This document shows positions 15,444 to 24,164 of a stretch of 37,375 nt of DNA, one piece after another. The translations under genes were made by a program, and so were the position numbers. The notes beneath the pieces were generated by a model. It did not search any database. It worked only from the letters and a program-made list of their open reading frames with translations, and was not told where the DNA came from. How positions within the stretch are numbered: the stretch's first letter is position 1; each line of letters begins with the position of its first letter. This stretch comes from Lentisphaerota bacterium (lineage in GTDB: Bacteria > Verrucomicrobiota > Lentisphaeria > Oligosphaerales > JABHEG01), in the NCBI GenBank assembly GCA_018676675.1, contig JABHEG010000155.1, forward strand, positions 1-37,375, in the 5' to 3' direction.

Positions 15444-18440
15444 TCAGTCGGCAACGGCCGTCGGCATCACCGGTTCGTCGGCCGGGGCGATGACAACGAT
15501 TTCGTGGGAGTAATCGCGTTTGCGTTTGCCCCGGTTCTCACTGTTCCACCAGTCCCGCCCAACCTTGTTGATGTAGCCAGTGGCGAACTTCTCCTTCCGC
15601 TTCCCCTCGAAATCGCTGAAGTCGAAGCTCTCGGGCAACGGCATGTCGGCTTCGGAATCACGGACAACAGTGACCCGGAACCCGTCCCTCAATTCTTCGG
15701 GTGTCCAGTAGCCGGTCTCGCCCCACATCTCACCCGGGCGGTTGATTTCGAGCCTCTTCCCGAGCATCCACAGGCGGAAACCGGCATCACTGCGCAGTCC
15801 CAGGGCCTCAGTGTCGATCGACAGCCGCGTCTCAATCGGGACGTCCTCCGAGTAGAGCGCGACCATGGCCCAGTCGCCCTTCCTCAGGCTGGTGACGATT
15901 CCGCAAACGTCGTCTTTGAGCAGGATCTCCGGATGGCTGAGTTGGCGGACCAAGGCCGAGAGCAGCTGCGTGAGCGGCAGGTTCGTGTTTGTCTCCAGCT
16001 CAGTACCAGCGTCGAAGTGCAGCCCGATGACCGTTCCTTCCCCATGGCGTTTTGCGGTGATCGCAGGCGTGCCGTCGGCAAAGGCCGCCATCACCTCGAC
16101 ACCGTTACCGAGAGTGATCGAACGCCGTGGCGTACCGGCCGGAATGTCCACGGTGATGTCTGCATACGTTAACGTCGTACTCGCGGCCTGTTCTGCGCCG
16201 TACGTGACCCCCACCGTCTCCGCCGTCCGTGTTTGCTCCCGGGTGAGATCTCGCCTGGCCGTGGACCAGTCGCTATTGACCGAGATGATGACCCCGCCGT
16301 TCTCGACGGTGGTCTTCAGATGAGCGTAAACAGTGTCAGGAATACCACGGACAGCGAAGGGCGGGGCGATAAACGCTCGATAGCGCGAGTGCTGCTCGAC
16401 GGCTTGTGTAAACACCATTTCGGCATCCTGGGTGCGCTGCAGCGCGGCCAGGAGCGCCCGGTCGGAACGGACCTGATCCCGGGCATCTGCCAGGAGCATC
16501 TGGACCGAGTTCTGGTTGTGGAGGAGCGCGACCCGTGCCAGCACCTGCGCGTCTGCCCATTGCCGTCCGACATGGATATGCCGCCCCAGTTCGCGTGCCA
16601 GGTGCAGGTTGTTTCCGTACATGATCGGGCGCCACAGTTGGTTGAAGGTGAAGAAGATCCCGCCCGGGCCTCCGTGTGTGCAATGCGTGTTGTAGTAGCC
16701 CCAGGAGTTGCCCACGTGCGACCAGCGCAGGATCTGGGGATACGAACTCAGCGCGTTTTCACTCGCCCCGGTGATGGCAAAATCCGGTTTGAGCCGGAGC
16801 AGCTCTACGCCGTCGATGCCCCAAAGCCAACCGCTGGAGTAGTGCGATGTTGCAGCGGGGAGGCCCAGCCCGATCTTCATCCCCGCGCCGTGAACGTAGC
16901 CGATCAGGTCACGGTAGAAGTCAGTGACCACCTTCTGCTTGAACAAGATGTAGCGACTGCGCCACACATCCCCCGGCTCCTTCCAGTCTCGCACCTGGGA
17001 AAAACGCCTGGTCACCTCTCCGGTCGGCTCTTCCCCGAACTCCTCGCGGCAAAAGGCGGCGAACAGCTCGAAATCATCTCCATGGTAGTCGGCATAGGTG
17101 AACCAGATTTCGTCATACGTCCCCAAGCCCATGAAGTTGCCCATGGGTTTGTATTTGGCCGCGTACTCGTCGATGAAACGGTGGACGCGCTCACGATACG
17201 CCGGGCTGAGCAGGTCCTCGCATAGGTCTCTGCGCCCGTACTTGTAGAGTTCCCCCCGCGCGTTCTTGGCACAGTACTTGGAGGCCACGTCCTCTTTTGT
17301 GGTGTCACGGAAGCAGGAATGCCACGCAGCCCAAACGTTGAGCCCCTCGGCCGTGGCAGCGCGAATCAGTTCGGCAAGGGGGTCGAAGCCGGAGACTCGA
17401 ATTGCGCTGTCCGGCACGTCGGTGGGACGGTTGACCCGGTGGCCGCTGACGTCGGTCCAGTACATGATGTCAGTCACTCCAAGCCACTTCAGGTAGCAGA
17501 CATCCATGCGCTGCCGGTTCCGGTAGAACGCGAGTTCCCGTTCGTTGGCCACGGTGCGCATGTCATAGCCCCGCCAGGTCATGTTGTCGTAGGTGATGAA
17601 AAAGCGCCCGCCCAGCTCATTGACGGGCCGCGCAGGGAGGTAGTTCCCGGTCAGCATCTCGGTGCCGAACCAGTCCGCGCTGGGCAACAGGTTCTCGAGG
17701 TCTGCCAGTTTGAGTTCCTTCTCCACCCGGTTCCTGGATGCCGCGATCCGGCCGGCATCGAGAGTCGTGGCGCGCCCGGCCGCCGCCCACATCAACGAGT
17801 TGACCAGAAGCCGAAGCTCGGCACCCTCCGGCTTGGCCTCGCCTTGCGCGAAGGACACTGGGTCATACCTGTAGCCCGGCAGTCCCCCGTTGAACACGAC
17901 TCGTCCGGCATCGACGCCCCCGGCGATCGTCACTGGTGCAGCTTCCGCATCGACGATGATCACAGAGCCCTGCGGCCCGGGCGTGAGATGGAGGTGATCG
18001 TTGTAGGCGTGCCGGAAACGCTCCGGCAGCCCGGCGGCGATCGGGTGAGACGAGTCCTGCACCACCAGCGCGGTGTCTTCTCGTCGGTCGACAACTTTGA
18101 CAGCAATCTCCGGGAACAGCGTGGTCGGCTTGCGCCGGCCGCAGGAATGATGGTTGAACACCACTCCGCCACCACAGGCGAGGTAGATCTTCAGGGCTTT
18201 GACCTGAGCCGGCTGATCGATGGATGTGGCGCCGATCGTGATCGCATCAAACGCCACGATAGTCTCCACGTCTAGTGTCTTGAAGACGTCAGCGCTGAGT
18301 TCCGGTTCGGCGCTGAGCGCCTGCTGCACTGCCTTCGCGCCCAGGCCGCCAGCGAATACGCCGACCTTCACTGGGGCTGCCGACACCGATACGGCGATGG
18401 TCAGTATACCAAGGGCAGTGTGAGCAACTCTCCGTTTCAT
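15444..18440 (-). CDS. Secreted ThuA-like plus TIM-barrel glycosidase-like protein
   Basis: The product is 998 residues with signal peptide MKRRVAHTALGILTIAVSVSA. The ATG at 18440 follows GAGAGG on the minus strand. Residues about 24-220 look like a ThuA/glutamine-amidotransferase-like Rossmann domain (VKVGVFAGGLGAKAVQQAL, ACGGGVVFNHHSCGRRK, NDHLHLTPGPQG). Residues about 275-640 form a TIM-barrel-like region, with FFITYDNMTWRGYDMRTVAN at its start and GLGTYDEIWFTYADYHGDD supplying a candidate acid pair D443/E444. The rest resembles the amidotransferase-like and beta domains that follow the barrel in beta-galactosidase-type enzymes (VNSDWSTARRDL; GLHFDAGTELETN). It is probably an exo-acting glycosidase of unassigned family. 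Its 3' end faces the propeller gene across 37 bases. Confidence 0.82.
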   Translation of the reverse strand: MKRRVAHTALGILTIAVSVSAAPVKVGVFAGGLGAKAVQQALSAEPELSADVFKTLDVETIVAFDAITIGATSIDQPAQVKALKIYLACGGGVVFNHHSCGRRKPTTLFPEIAVKVVDRREDTALVVQDSSHPIAAGLPERFRHAYNDHLHLTPGPQGSVIIVDAEAAPVTIAGGVDAGRVVFNGGLPGYRYDPVSFAQGEAKPEGAELRLLVNSLMWAAAGRATTLDAGRIAASRNRVEKELKLADLENLLPSADWFGTEMLTGNYLPARPVNELGGRFFITYDNMTWRGYDMRTVANERELAFYRNRQRMDVCYLKWLGVTDIMYWTDVSGHRVNRPTDVPDSAIRVSGFDPLAELIRAATAEGLNVWAAWHSCFRDTTKEDVASKYCAKNARGELYKYGRRDLCEDLLSPAYRERVHRFIDEYAAKYKPMGNFMGLGTYDEIWFTYADYHGDDFELFAAFCREEFGEEPTGEVTRRFSQVRDWKEPGDVWRSRYILFKQKVVTDFYRDLIGYVHGAGMKIGLGLPAATSHYSSGWLWGIDGVELLRLKPDFAITGASENALSSYPQILRWSHVGNSWGYYNTHCTHGGPGGIFFTFNQLWRPIMYGNNLHLARELGRHIHVGRQWADAQVLARVALLHNQNSVQMLLADARDQVRSDRALLAALQRTQDAEMVFTQAVEQHSRYRAFIAPPFAVRGIPDTVYAHLKTTVENGGVIISVNSDWSTARRDLTREQTRTAETVGVTYGAEQAASTTLTYADITVDIPAGTPRRSITLGNGVEVMAAFADGTPAITAKRHGEGTVIGLHFDAGTELETNTNLPLTQLLSALVRQLSHPEILLKDDVCGIVTSLRKGDWAMVALYSEDVPIETRLSIDTEALGLRSDAGFRLWMLGKRLEINRPGEMWGETGYWTPEELRDGFRVTVVRDSEADMPLPESFDFSDFEGKRKEKFATGYINKVGRDWWNSENRGKRKRDYSHEIVVIAPADEPVMPTAVAD

Positions 18441-18796
18441 CGCGATCCTCTCGGCTTTGAACGAACGGCGGGGGATGACCGGGCAGTCCTCCGCCTTGCT
18501 CCCGGCACGCCTGACCCCGAGTCGTTGGGGAACCTGACTCGTCAGGGGCTCGGAATCGCTCGCAGCGTTATCGGGGAAGGCATGACTCAGGGCACTCTAA
18601 GCCAGCAGCCCGCAAACGCAAAACGCAGGAGCGCGCCCACCTGCCTCGCTTTCAGATTGACCTCCAACAGGTCCATAGTCGGTCACCTATGGATGCGTCT
18701 GGTGCTCAGGATCGCGTGAATGAGCCTATGGAGCAGGAGATGACCGAGGGGGGTATAGTGTGGCCGAAACGTGCAGAGATTCTCTATGGAGCAGGC
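18441..18796. other. Divergent intergenic region with inverted repeats
   Basis: This is the 356-base gap between outward-facing genes. CCTGAC-TC-GTCAGG at 18533-18546 is a perfect 6+6 palindrome, and the bases before it (CCTGA, CCCC, GAGTC from about 18520) could pair into a longer bulged hairpin. A second short inverted repeat, CCATAG / CTATGG, is at 18673-18692. No confident promoter hexamers and no gene were seen. Confidence 0.4.
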
Positions 18797-19963
18797 ATGT
18801 ATACTGTTCTGACAACCTGCCCTGACTATGGCAGCCGCAATGCCGGAGACCGTCTCATTGAAGTCCGTCTGAAGGACATTCTGGAGCGGGAGAAGGGGGA
18901 CGGGGATTTCGTGACTATCTTTCGGGAGGAACCGCTGGACCAGCGGCTGGATGAGATCAACGCTTCCCGCGCAGTTCTCCTGCCGGGCTTCGCCATCCGT
19001 GACCTCCCCATCTATCCGAAGGCGTATCGGCTGGCAGATGACCTGAACCGCATCCGGGTGCCCATGATTCCCGTCGGAGCCAATTGGAACACGTACCCGG
19101 GCGATGCGCAAAGCAGGCGTGAACTAACCTACTCGGAGGCAAGCACCAGTTTCCTGCAGCGCATCGCGGGACAGGTCGAGCAGTTCTCCTGCCGTGAGCC
19201 CTTCGTGTGTGAAATACTGCACCGGCACGGAGTGACGAACACCGTCCTGACCGGTGACCCGGCACTGTTCTGCCTGCAGAGGATCGGGACCGGAATGAAG
19301 CGCCCGACACGCGTTGACAGGCTTGTTTTTAGCCCTCCTCTCAGTCCCTTCTACGCAAAGCAGGCTACTGATGTGATGGCAATGCTCGCCCAACGTTTCC
19401 CTGCCGCCAGACGTTTCTGTGCCTTCCATCTGTTGGACGCGGACACCGGCAACTCAGAACGAAGCGAGAACAGCGCGGCGATGTCGCCGGAGGTCGCGGA
19501 GAAGAACCGGCGCATCCGTGACTGTGCGAGCGAACTGGGATACGAGATACTCAGTCTGGCCAGCAACTTCGAGGGAATGTTGGTCTATGATGATTGTGAT
19601 CTGCACGTAGGCTACGAATGCCACGCACACCTCTATTTCCTCAGTGTTCGCATCCCCAGTGTACTGATCGCTGAAGACGCACGAGGGGTCGGTTTCAACG
19701 AACTGATCGGGATTGGTGGATTCAATGGTTTCGGGCGCGAGAAGGTCGCTCGCAACGTGTTTCAGAAGCCACACACCTCCGGCTATTGCACGACTCAAGA
19801 GGAACTGGCGTTGGCACCACCGCGAACGGGTCTCCACACGGTCATACGCGAGTTCCTGGACCGCGAGTGTGAGAGGGAGTTTGGCGGGTATGCCGACGTG
19901 GCATCCCTGATTGACTCACTATATGAATCTGCGATGGTGCCCTTCATACAGGGGATCCCATAG
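18797..19963 (+). CDS. Polysaccharide pyruvyl transferase family protein
   Basis: The product is 389 residues and cytoplasmic. The N-terminus MYTVLTTCPDYGSRNAGDRLIE carries the family's Asn-x-Gly-Asp signature for the first Rossmann fold. Further family features are ALLPGF-type and PMIPVGANWNTYPGD strands, CREPFVCEILHRHGV, LTGDPALFCLQ, and in the second lobe VYDDCDLHVGYECHAHLYFLSVRIPSVLIAEDARGVGFNEL, the donor-site helix. Characterised members transfer pyruvate from phosphoenolpyruvate onto sugars of exopolysaccharides; others are glycosyltransferase-like. The ATG at 18797 follows GGAG at about 18788; the open frame runs 36 codons further upstream without family character. A sialidase-like gene follows after 48 bases. 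A biosynthetic type of enzyme in a degradative neighbourhood is unusual. Confidence 0.85.
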   Translation: MYTVLTTCPDYGSRNAGDRLIEVRLKDILEREKGDGDFVTIFREEPLDQRLDEINASRAVLLPGFAIRDLPIYPKAYRLADDLNRIRVPMIPVGANWNTYPGDAQSRRELTYSEASTSFLQRIAGQVEQFSCREPFVCEILHRHGVTNTVLTGDPALFCLQRIGTGMKRPTRVDRLVFSPPLSPFYAKQATDVMAMLAQRFPAARRFCAFHLLDADTGNSERSENSAAMSPEVAEKNRRIRDCASELGYEILSLASNFEGMLVYDDCDLHVGYECHAHLYFLSVRIPSVLIAEDARGVGFNELIGIGGFNGFGREKVARNVFQKPHTSGYCTTQEELALAPPRTGLHTVIREFLDRECEREFGGYADVASLIDSLYESAMVPFIQGIP

Positions 19964-19997
19964 AGGAACGTGTCATGGCCCCGGTGGGAACCGCAAT

Positions 19998-20014
19998 AAG
20001 GAGATGCGACAGTG
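19998..20014 (+). promoter_or_regulatory. Ribosome binding site and GTG start of the sialidase-like gene
   Basis: AAGGAG at 19998-20003 sits 8 bases before GTG at 20012. This supports a GTG start and internal translation initiation within a two-gene transcript. Confidence 0.6.
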
Positions 20015-21157
20015 AATCAGGAACGGAATGCGACAATCCTGTCCTCGCAGACCATCTGCACGCAGGCCGGACGTTACATCGGCTGGCCCACGATTGGGAA
20101 AATGCCTGACGGCACGCTTCTTGCCGTTTTCTCCGGCGACCGTGACGCTCACGTCGATCCCTTTGGGAAGACCATGTTCGTGCGTTCAACGGACAATGGA
20201 CAGACATGGAGTGAACCTGAGTTGATCAACGATACCCCGCTTGATGACCGCGATGCGGGGATCTGCGTGTGTCGCGATGGAACTGTGGTGGTGAGCTGGT
20301 TCACCTCGCACTACACCGACGAAACGTACCTGGCTATGTGCCGGACGGAGGAAGAGAAGGTACGTCGCCAAGCCTACCTGCGTGACGTCAATCCGGCCGA
20401 CATACGACAATGGGCCGGGGAGTCGCTTGAGAACGGACGCTATAGACTTGGACATTGGGTCCGACGTTCGACTGACGGAGCACGCACGTGGGAAGCCCCC
20501 GTTCGCGTGCCGCCCACGGCACCCCACGGGCCGGTTGAACTGTCCGACGGGCGTCTGCTCTTTGTAGGAATCGAGACCAACCAGGGACGACTTGAGCGGC
20601 AGGGACACCTGTTGAGTGCCGAATCCCGTGACCAGGGGAAGACCTGGGCAACCATAGGTCGGATCAGGATGTTTCCAGACTATCCCGGAGATGCGCCCAA
20701 CGGCTACGCCTACTTCTGCGAGCCACACGTTGTTGAGGTCGCTCCCGGCAGATTGCTGGCGATGGCTCGCTATGAAGAGCGGCCGGGCGCACCCGGCCGT
20801 GGTCGGCTTTGGCAGTTCGCCTCGGACGATGGTGGGCATACCTGGACCGACCCGCGGGAAACTCAGATCCTCGGCAAACCCCCGCATCTGATCGCTCTTC
20901 GTGACGGACGGTTGCTGGTCACCTACGGGTATCGCTACAACCCGTTCGGGCAACGGGCGTGCATGTCCATGGATGGAGGCAAGACCTGGGCCTACGACAG
21001 GGAGATCATCCTGCGCGACGATGCTCCGAGCGGCGACCTGGGATACCCGGCGTCCGTGGAGCTGGATGACGGCACAATCCTGACCGTGTATTACCAGCAG
21101 GAACGTGCCGGCGAGAAGACCTGTCTCATGACAACGCGCTGGCAGCCCGAAGTCTAG
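20012..21157 (+). CDS. Cytoplasmic BNR/Asp-box sialidase-like exo-glycosidase
   Basis: The product is 381 residues with a GTG start. It is a six-bladed propeller candidate with five clear Asp-boxes (S-x-D-x-G-x-T-W type): STDNGQTW (59-66), STDGARTW (153-160), SRDQGKTW (205-212), SDDGGHTW (271-278) and SMDGGKTW (319-326). GRYIGWP at about 20 supplies the first Arg of the triad, with MARYEER and YGYRYN as later Arg candidates. The C-terminal DLGYPASVELDDGTILTVYYQQE is typical of planctomycete-type sialidase homologues, where a Tyr is the nucleophile. There is no signal peptide, so a soluble oligosaccharide inside the cell is the expected substrate. The sugar may be sialic acid, a related acidic sugar, or something else in this widely used fold. 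It is likely co-transcribed with the pyruvyl transferase gene. Confidence 0.88.
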   Translation: MNQERNATILSSQTICTQAGRYIGWPTIGKMPDGTLLAVFSGDRDAHVDPFGKTMFVRSTDNGQTWSEPELINDTPLDDRDAGICVCRDGTVVVSWFTSHYTDETYLAMCRTEEEKVRRQAYLRDVNPADIRQWAGESLENGRYRLGHWVRRSTDGARTWEAPVRVPPTAPHGPVELSDGRLLFVGIETNQGRLERQGHLLSAESRDQGKTWATIGRIRMFPDYPGDAPNGYAYFCEPHVVEVAPGRLLAMARYEERPGAPGRGRLWQFASDDGGHTWTDPRETQILGKPPHLIALRDGRLLVTYGYRYNPFGQRACMSMDGGKTWAYDREIILRDDAPSGDLGYPASVELDDGTILTVYYQQERAGEKTCLMTTRWQPEV

Positions 21158-21350
21158 TGGCCGGTCTTCTCCACAACGTCGCCTTCTCGGGGCAACGAGT
21201 ACAGGTGGGGTGGCGAGCATTGGCGCGAGAACAGGCTTCCGGAAGTGTATTTTGCCTCCCCTGTACGCACACACGGTCGCATCGCTGGAGCCACAGAGCC
21301 CGCTCGTGCCAGGAGTGGCTTGCCCTCCCATCCTCTTCTCGTCAGTTCGC

Positions 21351-22568
21351 TCAATCCAGTATCCACCGCCTCACCAGCTCCCGCAGATGCGCCAATTCCT
21401 GCTGTGCCTCGTGATCGTCATCGAGCCTGTTCTCAACCATCAGCCGAAACCCGGTCTGGCGCGAAGCGCGGTGTGCGTCGCACCGGAACGTGTTGTAGAG
21501 CCCTCGAGCCGTACGCTGCACGATCTGCGGGTCGACTGAGTTCAGGTTGGCAGCAAGATCCGGCAAGCGCGTTGCGAATCCGCGGAAGAGGTCACGGGCT
21601 TCCTGCTCCCAGAACCGCCGGTGCTCAACCGGGCCCGCAACGATACCTGCAGTTCGAGTCAGGTACTCGTCACAGGCCTCGCGCGCTGAGTCGGACAGCA
21701 ATTCCAGCGTCAGGTCTCGCGCCTGCCTGAACGGATGCAACTGAAGCTTCGCCCGGTGCTCCGAGAACGTGAGTTCCACAGCAGTCACGGCATACCAGCC
21801 GGTCTCTATCTCGACGATTTTGTCGTATTCTTTGTCCTCGGGTCCGAACAGAAAATTGCCGGTACAGAAACAGATCGGCGTCCCCTCGAACACCTCGGTG
21901 CACTGCGGGATGTGGGCGTGGTGCGCGATGACCGCATCGGCGCCGGCCGCAGCCATCTGTCGACAGAACGAGACCGTGACGGGCGATGGAACCGGCTGGT
22001 ACTCGTTGCCGACGTGCAGCACGACTATGACGAGATCGAACTCGCCGCGAGCCTGCTGGATTCGGTGCTCGGGCCAGAACGGGTCGAGGCGTGCCGCGCC
22101 GGGCCCGTTCTCCTGTGCCTGTGCAAATTCTCCTTCGCCGAAGTTGAACACGGCGATCCTGTGGCCTTTGAGTGTGAATGAGGCCGGTCCGCACGCATCC
22201 TCGTGCGTCAGGCCCGCGCCGCAGTGTGGCAGCCCGGCATCGTCGAGCGCCTGCAGTGTTTCGCGAAGTCCCCGCACGCCATGGTCCATTATGTGGTTGT
22301 TGCACAACGTGAACCCATCAAAGCCGAGCTGCTTGAGGGGGAGCGCGACGTCAGGGCTGGCTCTGAAATGGGGACCGCACTTGGCGATGGGGCTCTCCCG
22401 TCGGCAGAGGGGCAGTTCCAGATTCCCGATGACCAGATCCGCAGCCCGGAACAGCGGCGCGACCGGAGCAATGAAGCTCTGGCCCCGGCCCGCGAGCAGC
22501 TCTTCCTCCAGAACTCCGTACGTGCAAATGTCCCCGGTCACGACGATGCTGATGCGTTCTTGTTCCAT
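21351..22568 (-). CDS. CapA-type metallophosphoesterase-fold protein
   Basis: The product is 405 residues with the full core of the bacterial capsule synthesis CapA family, which has a calcineurin-like fold: VTGDIC (D13), VIGNLELPL (N49, E51), LCNNHIMDHG (N91, H92, D95, H96), CGAG, VLHVGNEY (H185), IAHHAHIPQ (H216-H219) and FCTGNFLFG (N238). Known members are linked to poly-gamma-glutamate or capsule production. Many have a signal or membrane anchor, but this one has neither and should be cytoplasmic. The C-terminal 120 residues are helical without a recognised domain. The ribosome binding site is weak (GGTGAG). It follows the esterase gene by 55 bases and is probably the last gene of a three-gene minus-strand operon. 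Confidence 0.88.
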   Translation of the reverse strand: MEQERISIVVTGDICTYGVLEEELLAGRGQSFIAPVAPLFRAADLVIGNLELPLCRRESPIAKCGPHFRASPDVALPLKQLGFDGFTLCNNHIMDHGVRGLRETLQALDDAGLPHCGAGLTHEDACGPASFTLKGHRIAVFNFGEGEFAQAQENGPGAARLDPFWPEHRIQQARGEFDLVIVVLHVGNEYQPVPSPVTVSFCRQMAAAGADAVIAHHAHIPQCTEVFEGTPICFCTGNFLFGPEDKEYDKIVEIETGWYAVTAVELTFSEHRAKLQLHPFRQARDLTLELLSDSAREACDEYLTRTAGIVAGPVEHRRFWEQEARDLFRGFATRLPDLAANLNSVDPQIVQRTARGLYNTFRCDAHRASRQTGFRLMVENRLDDDHEAQQELAHLRELVRRWILD

Positions 22569-22623
22569 AGGGAGCTCACCATGTTCACCGTTTTGCAGAG
22601 CATCCGTTATCGGCCTCTGCCGG

Positions 22624-24027
22624 CTACCTTGGGGTGATGTTCAACTGGTCACGACTCTCCCAGGACCCGTCATCGGTGATGGTGATTTTGGCGGGGTAGA
22701 GCAGGCCCCAGTCGCGACGGCGAAGGTACGAGTCGAGCAGTGTCACCAGACTGGGCTGGACCGGACCGCGGAAGCGTTCCCGACCGCGGACGAGCACGCG
22801 CACGTCATCCAGATCGACCATCTCCGGTCGTAGCCAAAGCGTCAGCCCGGTGACGTTGCGGGGAAGGATCTCGATGGCCTTGTCCTCCCGAATCCGGGCC
22901 TCGACGACTCCGCCGGGGACGTTCTTGCGTTTGAGACTGAACGTGACGTTGTTCCAGTCGTCCTCGACCTCGTCGCGGCACTCGGACATGACGACCATGT
23001 CGAACACGATCGATTCAGAACCAACCCCTTCGATGGTGACCCAACGGGCGTGGGGCGCCTCAGGGATACTGTGGAAGTCGGTAACATTCTCGTGGGCGGC
23101 CAGGGGCACTTTGTGACGGCGCCAATCACTCCAGGGGCTGAGCCCACGGGGACTGACCGCGACGACGTGCGGGAAGCATGGGTCGCGGCGGCGGTCGCGG
23201 CTCCACTGAAGCCACTCGCGCACGACCCAGATGGCATCGCCGAGGTGATGACTGCCGAGGTGTTCGCGGTAGACGAAGTCGACCCCCGCCTGCTCGAGGC
23301 GCTCCCTGGCGAGACGAGCAAAGGCGACATCCGTGCCGTGCCGGCGCCGAAACAGGATCGCATCATTCACCCCCTGATTGATCCACAGAGTTGTGCCCAG
23401 CAGAGAACGCCAGCAACCAAAGTCCCAATGCCCGGCCGAGGCCAGGATCGTGGAGAACCGGTCCGCGAAGCGATGGGCCATGTGGTAGGCCCCCATGCCC
23501 CCCATGGAATGCCCACCGAGGATGACGTTGTCGGGGTCAAGGTTGTAGGCGTGTTCGAGCTCTTCGATCACGTCGGCGAGGTACTGGTCGGCCTCGGGCA
23601 GCTGCCAGCGTGCCCATGAGCGTTGGCTGGGCGGCGCACTCGGGTAGCAGACGACACGGCCGCATTCCTCTACCTCGCTGTTGAGCCAGGGATTGTGCTC
23701 GTGCTGGTGCTTGCCGATATCGCCTCCCCCCTGGCCGCCGCCGTGTAACCAGATCAGCAGACCGTGGGCAGTAGCGGGATCGTAGTCAGGCGGGACGAAG
23801 AGTGTGATCGGTTGCTCTGGATACCGGCCCGCAAGGCGCGGGCTGCGGAACGGCTGGCTCAAGAGCCAACCGGTCTCAACGGGAGCTGTCGGCTGGGGGC
23901 GGAGAGCTTGGACGATCTCGTCAAAATCGCCCTTGAACGCCTCGAGTTCAGGCCTCAGGCCGGCCCGCTCGATCTCCGTGGCCGCAGCCAGATAAGCCCG
24001 GGCAGCCTTCACGATGCTCTGTGCCAT
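22624..24027 (-). CDS. Alpha/beta-hydrolase esterase of feruloyl-esterase/PHB-depolymerase type
   Basis: The product is 467 residues with no signal peptide. The alpha/beta-hydrolase core spans about 70-275: the oxyanion motif LIWLHGGGQGGG (HGGG at 95-98), the nucleophile elbow GGHSMGGMGAY (Ser174), a likely acid Asp222 in QGVNDAILF, and the catalytic His in REHLGSHHLGD (260/261). Family members hydrolyse acetyl, feruloyl or other esters on polysaccharides. About 190 further residues form a beta-rich C-terminal region, including an insert that reads like an immunoglobulin-type fold. The ATG at 24027 follows AAGGA with good spacing. It sits 137 bases after the large CBM/TIM-barrel gene and before the CapA gene. 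The lack of an export signal suggests oligosaccharide de-esterification inside the cell, unless an unusual export route exists. Confidence 0.88.
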   Translation of the reverse strand: MAQSIVKAARAYLAAATEIERAGLRPELEAFKGDFDEIVQALRPQPTAPVETGWLLSQPFRSPRLAGRYPEQPITLFVPPDYDPATAHGLLIWLHGGGQGGGDIGKHQHEHNPWLNSEVEECGRVVCYPSAPPSQRSWARWQLPEADQYLADVIEELEHAYNLDPDNVILGGHSMGGMGAYHMAHRFADRFSTILASAGHWDFGCWRSLLGTTLWINQGVNDAILFRRRHGTDVAFARLARERLEQAGVDFVYREHLGSHHLGDAIWVVREWLQWSRDRRRDPCFPHVVAVSPRGLSPWSDWRRHKVPLAAHENVTDFHSIPEAPHARWVTIEGVGSESIVFDMVVMSECRDEVEDDWNNVTFSLKRKNVPGGVVEARIREDKAIEILPRNVTGLTLWLRPEMVDLDDVRVLVRGRERFRGPVQPSLVTLLDSYLRRRDWGLLYPAKITITDDGSWESRDQLNITPR

Positions 24028-24164
24028 GGTCTATTCCTTCCTGCGTGCTTGTCCACGCCGCTCCCAAGTTTCTTGACAACGTTAGGTGTCAGGCGACGAA
24101 GATACGAGTGGGGTAGGCACTTCAGTCTGTCTCCGGCCCGGATCGCTCACACGATGATCCTGCA

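Noticed and set aside
16233..18275. Two long plus-strand open frames opposite the ThuA/TIM-barrel gene
   Set aside because: They are complements of a clear secreted protein and lack start signals and family features.
18641..18654. CGCTTTCA half-site as a second LacI-type operator
   Set aside because: The other half of the palindrome is missing, so only a half-site match remains.
21769..22833. Plus-strand open frame of 354 codons
   Set aside because: It is antisense to the CapA and esterase genes, Ser/Pro-rich and without motifs.
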